Assembly (NCBI RefSeq): GCF_000150275.1 | Contig: NW_002060959.1 | Span: forward strand, 316,172 to 380,171 | From: Trichoplax adhaerens | Taxonomy: Eukaryota; Placozoa; Uniplacotomia; Trichoplacea; Trichoplacidae | Length of the DNA stretch: 64,000 nt | Direction: 5' to 3' | Shown here: piece after piece, positions 60,264 through 64,000 of the stretch | How the letters are laid out: each line of letters begins with the position of its first letter | Position numbering within the stretch: position 1 is the first letter of the stretch | Notes under the pieces: generated by a model | The model's database searches: none | What the model was told of the DNA's origin: nothing | The model's input: only the letters and a program-made list of their open reading frames with translations | Translations under genes and position numbers: made by a program

Positions 60264-63200
60264 ATGAAAAATGAAAATATTCAATCTCTACGCCAACTGG
60301 GATACAAGGCTTTACGATTAGGACACTATTGCCAAGCTCAGAGCCATTACATTGCTGCCCTTAATATCATTAATAGCTTAAAGACTGATCGTATCGTCGA
60401 TAAAGAATTAGAATGTGATCTTTATCTTGATGTTTCCATAGTATTAGCGAAACAACTTCATTTACTTCAAGCTCTTGAATATTGTCAACGATCGCAAAAA
60501 TTAGCTGGAGCAATAAATGATCAATATCGCTTAGCTAAATTGTTGGATAACCAAGGTAATATTAATAGGTTACAGGAATTATTTCAAAAAGCACTAGACA
60601 GTTACCGTGCAGCTCTTAAATTAAAATTAAAACTATGTAAGAGCTCCAATTTAGATATTACAGATACATTTTACGGCCTAGGACGCGTATATTATGATCA
60701 ATCTAAATTTAACGATGCTTTATGTATGTATCAAAAGGCTAAAGATATTCGATTACAGATATTAGGTGATGATAATCTAGAAATTGCTGAATTATATTAT
60801 AGCATTGGTAATGTTTTAGCTCAGCAGCGGAAAGATGAAGAAGCATTATCTATGCATAAGAAATCTCTAAACATTCGCATAAAATTACTAGAGAAGAAGG
60901 ATTTAGAGATCGCCACATCGTATCAAATGATCGGTTTAGTATATATGAATCAACGCAAAATAGATGATGCTTTACTAGCTTATCAACAGGCTTTGGATAT
61001 TCGAATTGAAATGAAGAATGATAGCTGTGTAGAAATTGCTGAATCTCAAGTTAGCCTTGGTGATATTTATTATGAGCGAAGTCAATATAAAGATGCTGAG
61101 GCAAAATATCGCATTGCCTTGGGCATTTATACCAAATTATTACACGAGGATAATCAAAATCTTTATATGGCTAGACTATTCAATAAAATTGGCAATATAT
61201 TCTTTTGCCAATATCAGTTCAAAGAGGCATTATCATCGTATCAAAAGTCTCTTAATATTCGATTACATGTGCTAGGAAAGACTTCCTTAGATGTATCAGA
61301 TTCATACGAAAAAATTGGTTGCCTCTACATTAAGCAAGTAAATTTCACTGATGGATTATCGATGTTGTACAAAAGTTTAAGCATTAGATCGGAAATAGTA
61401 GGTAATGATAGTCTGCAAGTTGCGGATTCCTACTTTAATTTTGGAGCTACTTATTACAAAGAAGAAAAGTTTACTGATGCCCTGACTATGTTTCAAAAAT
61501 GCGTCGATATTCAAATTAAAACATATCGAGAGCTTACTTTCGATATCACTACTGTCAATCACGCAATCGCTACAGTGCTTACTGGCCAAGGTAATTATGA
61601 AGATGCCTTGGCATTACATACAAAATGTTTAAATTTTCGATTGAATAAATTAGGTGAAAGCCATCTTGAAGTAGCTTTATCATATGACAAGATTGGCGAT
61701 GTTTATTGTCATCAATTAAAGTATATAGAAGCTATGTCCATGTATCGAAAGTCTTTAAACATTCGTCTGGCTCAATTAGGAGAAAATAATTTAATTATTG
61801 CTGAATCATACGATAACATAGGCAAAATTCATGAATGCCAACATGATTATGATTCGGCATTATCTATATATGAGAAGTCTTTAACTATACGTTTGGAAAT
61901 GTTAGGAAAACATAATTTGCTGGTTTCAAAATCCTATGACGATATTGGCAATGTCTGTCGGTTATTATATCATTATCCAAAAGCTATAACTGCATTTCAA
62001 CAATCACTCAATATTCAAAGTAAAGTTTTAGGGAAGGACAAAAGCGCGTGTAAAAATGCCAAGGTTTCTCCATCTGGTAGTGGAAATGAAGACTTGGGTA
62101 AAAAGCTAACCTCAATGCATGAAGTTATCGCATCAACTCTACGAATGATTAGGTTACAATTGATCGATGTTGATAACATAGGCATCTATCGATCTTATCG
62201 TAATTTTGGGGTGGTTCGCTTAGCTGGAACTAAATATGAGAACAGTTTATGCCTGTTTCAAAAATCACGAAATGTTCGATACCAAATATGGGGAAAAAAC
62301 CGTCAACATTATTATCTTTCGTGCCGGCTTGAAAAAAATGATGATCATTCGCGCACAGAATATCCTAACACTCTTTCTCAATATCAAAGAGCATTGCAAA
62401 CACTATTAAAGAACATTGAACATGTTGATGTATCTGTGGCTAATTCATGCGATTACCTCGGTAACATTTGTGAGAATATCTATCGATGTACGGATGCTTT
62501 ATCATTATATCAAAAATCGCTTGAAATTCGCCAGCAAATATTCGGAGAAAATCATAATTTAGTAGCTAATTCGTATGACAATATTGGATGCATCTATTGC
62601 AATCTATCTAAGTATGAAGAAGCCATAGGCATGTTTAATTTCTCTTTGCGTATTCGACAGAAAAAATTAACAAATATTAATAATATGCGAATAGCTGAGT
62701 GCTACGGAAATATTGCTCACGTAAAGTTTATTTCGTTTTGTTACAAAGATTCTCTTACCATGTTTGAAAAATTCTTGGAAATTATGTCAACCGTACTTGA
62801 TGGACACCATATCAGTACAGCTGATGTCTATAATAATATCGGAGTAATAAAATATCATCTATCAGATTGTACGGAAGCATTAAAGGATTATCAAGCTTCG
62901 CTAGACATTCGTTTAGCATTACTTGGCAGTAATCATCGATATGTTGCAGATTCATATTATAATATTGGCATGGCTTATAGATATGAGCGCCATTATGATA
63001 AAGCGATAGAATCACTTCAGAAATCGGTCAATATTTACACACAGTCTTTAAGACCTAATCATAGGCAAATTGTCGATGTTCGCCGTATCATTAAAATAAT
63101 GAATCGTAAATATTCTCCAAAAACATCAAAATCTAAACTGAATATCATATCCAAATTTGTTGGTAATAATGCTCGTCAGCATTACCAAGATTTATCCTCG

Positions 63201-63576
63201 ACTATTCAATCTTCGGTGCAACAAGCTGATAATTTTCCAGGTAAGGACAATTAATGGCATAATTTATAATACAAGCATGATTTGATTTATGTAAAGTAAT
63301 TTTTTATGTCATGATACTGAATTTTAACTTTACTGAAAATGATAGAAAATGAAAACATAACGTCTTCCAATATTAATGAGTCAAATGCTAGCCAAGCCGA
63401 AGATGGCAAGTAGATATACTGTAACTTACTCTTAAAACCTTTTCTTATAAACTAGCACAAAATTTATTTCCCGGTAAGTCCAATGTGTGGGCATATAACT
63501 CAAAAACGATTAATAAGAACAAAATAATTTTTTTGCAGATGAAATTAAGCAATCAACAGTGAATGGAGAACATACG
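60264..63576 (+). CDS. Large TPR protein, kinesin-light-chain/NPHP3-type repeats
   Basis: Exon 1 (60264-63240) carries about 992 codons without an intron. It is built from about 18 tetratricopeptide repeats of 42 residues with the pattern SYxxIGxxYxxQxxYxxALxxYxKSLxIR. Three diverged repeats come first (1-115), then eleven tight ones (about 130-590), a low-similarity linker (about 595-700), and five more (about 715-955). Such arrays form superhelical protein-binding scaffolds; no catalytic domain is seen, so the partner is unknown. Exon 1 could end at its own stop (63252-63254), but a strong GTAAGG donor at 63241 leads in phase to 63346-63405 and 63539-63576, adding a Ser/Asn-rich tail. The intron after 63405 would start GC (GCAAGT). 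A further exon near 63746-63913 is possible. The TPR part is certain; the 3' structure is not. Confidence 0.85.
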
Positions 63577-64000
63577 GTAAGCAATACAATTGCTGTAAGG
63601 CATGATTAATTGATTATTGAATAACATACTGTTAGGCATTCAATCCCTTTAATGTAACTAGGAAAAAATCATACTGTAGTGTTACTGTCCCTAGAAAGAT
63701 GAATTTTATTATTTTGAGTGAGTAATTCCCTATAATGGCAGGCAGAAAGCAGTTTACCGTAAATATGCTTCTGAGGATAATACCGACAGGCTAAAATTTT
63801 TAGGAAATTTACTACAATTCCGGCATATTCTAGTTTTGTTATTACTAGACCAGTTTAAAGCTGTTATGAATCTACTAAAAGTAATAAGTATGCTTCTTTA
63901 TATTGTTTTGTAGAAGGTACCAGTATATAATATCTTACTGTATCTCAATCATGTTTATGTAAAACAGCTATGTGCATAATTGAATTAAATATGATACAGT
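63577..64000 (+). other. Possible 3' continuation of the TPR gene
   Basis: After the GTAAGC donor at 63577, an acceptor-like 'ggcag' at 63741-63745 opens a 55-codon frame (63746-63913) with a Leu-rich stretch. Alternatives in other phases exist. I cannot tell an exon from noise here. Confidence 0.3.

Noticed and set aside
61036-63015. Three short frames within the TPR exon
   Set aside because: Alternate-frame and antisense shadows of the TPR coding sequence.

Overview
This is nuclear DNA from an early-branching animal. It is AT-rich. Its genes have many short introns (mostly 60-300 bp, GT-AG) and are intact homologues of vertebrate proteins: D-2-hydroxyglutarate dehydrogenase, NOA1, MCMBP, SEC23IP/DDHD2, C16orf89, a Caspr/neurexin-IV-type adhesion protein, a CYP4-like P450 and Renilla-luciferase-type alpha/beta hydrolases. 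Compact genes, short introns and large kinesin-light-chain-type TPR proteins suggest a placozoan (Trichoplax/Hoilungia). That is inference, not proof. One 50-N run at 7340-7389 shows this is a scaffold.

Layout. 1-7339 is gene-poor and holds degenerate tandem repeats: a ~148-bp family at about 770-2300 and a related 78-bp array at about 2700-3150. 8135-11368 (+) is the 3' part of a Caspr-like membrane protein whose 5' end is not found. 11922-16518 (-) and 17720-21495 (+) are two head-to-head D2HGDH paralogues. 22265-23960 holds a tandem duplication that includes the broken C-terminus of a second P450, next to the intact intronless P450 at 23876-25405 (-). 26493-27714 (+) and 31569-33177 (+) are tandem haloalkane-dehalogenase/luciferase-like genes, separated by a 150-bp dimer and a 7-copy ~198-bp satellite array (29157-30519).

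35083-37753 (-) is NOA1. 37754-39865 is a divergent intergenic region with TGTACAG palindromes and a five-copy ~175-bp array. 39866-45131 (+) is a SEC23IP/DDHD2-type phospholipase with a 12-nt micro-exon. 46840-51243 (-) is MCMBP. 51244-54327 is gene-poor and holds a 74-bp fold-back. 54328-57621 (+) is a C16orf89 homologue with a C-terminal membrane anchor. 60264-about 63576 (+) is a large TPR gene that may continue to the window edge.

Gene models were built by eye from splice consensus, reading phase and family conservation. For each multi-exon gene the exon lengths sum to a whole number of codons, and the junctions restore known family motifs. The genes do not form an operon or one pathway. 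Their order alternates between divergent and convergent pairs. Functional links exist only within the two duplicated pairs (D2HGDH A/B, dehalogenase 1/2). No clearly new multi-gene system is visible. The most unusual signals are the divergent D2HGDH copy, the P450 duplication scar, the satellite arrays and the membrane-anchored C16orf89 protein.
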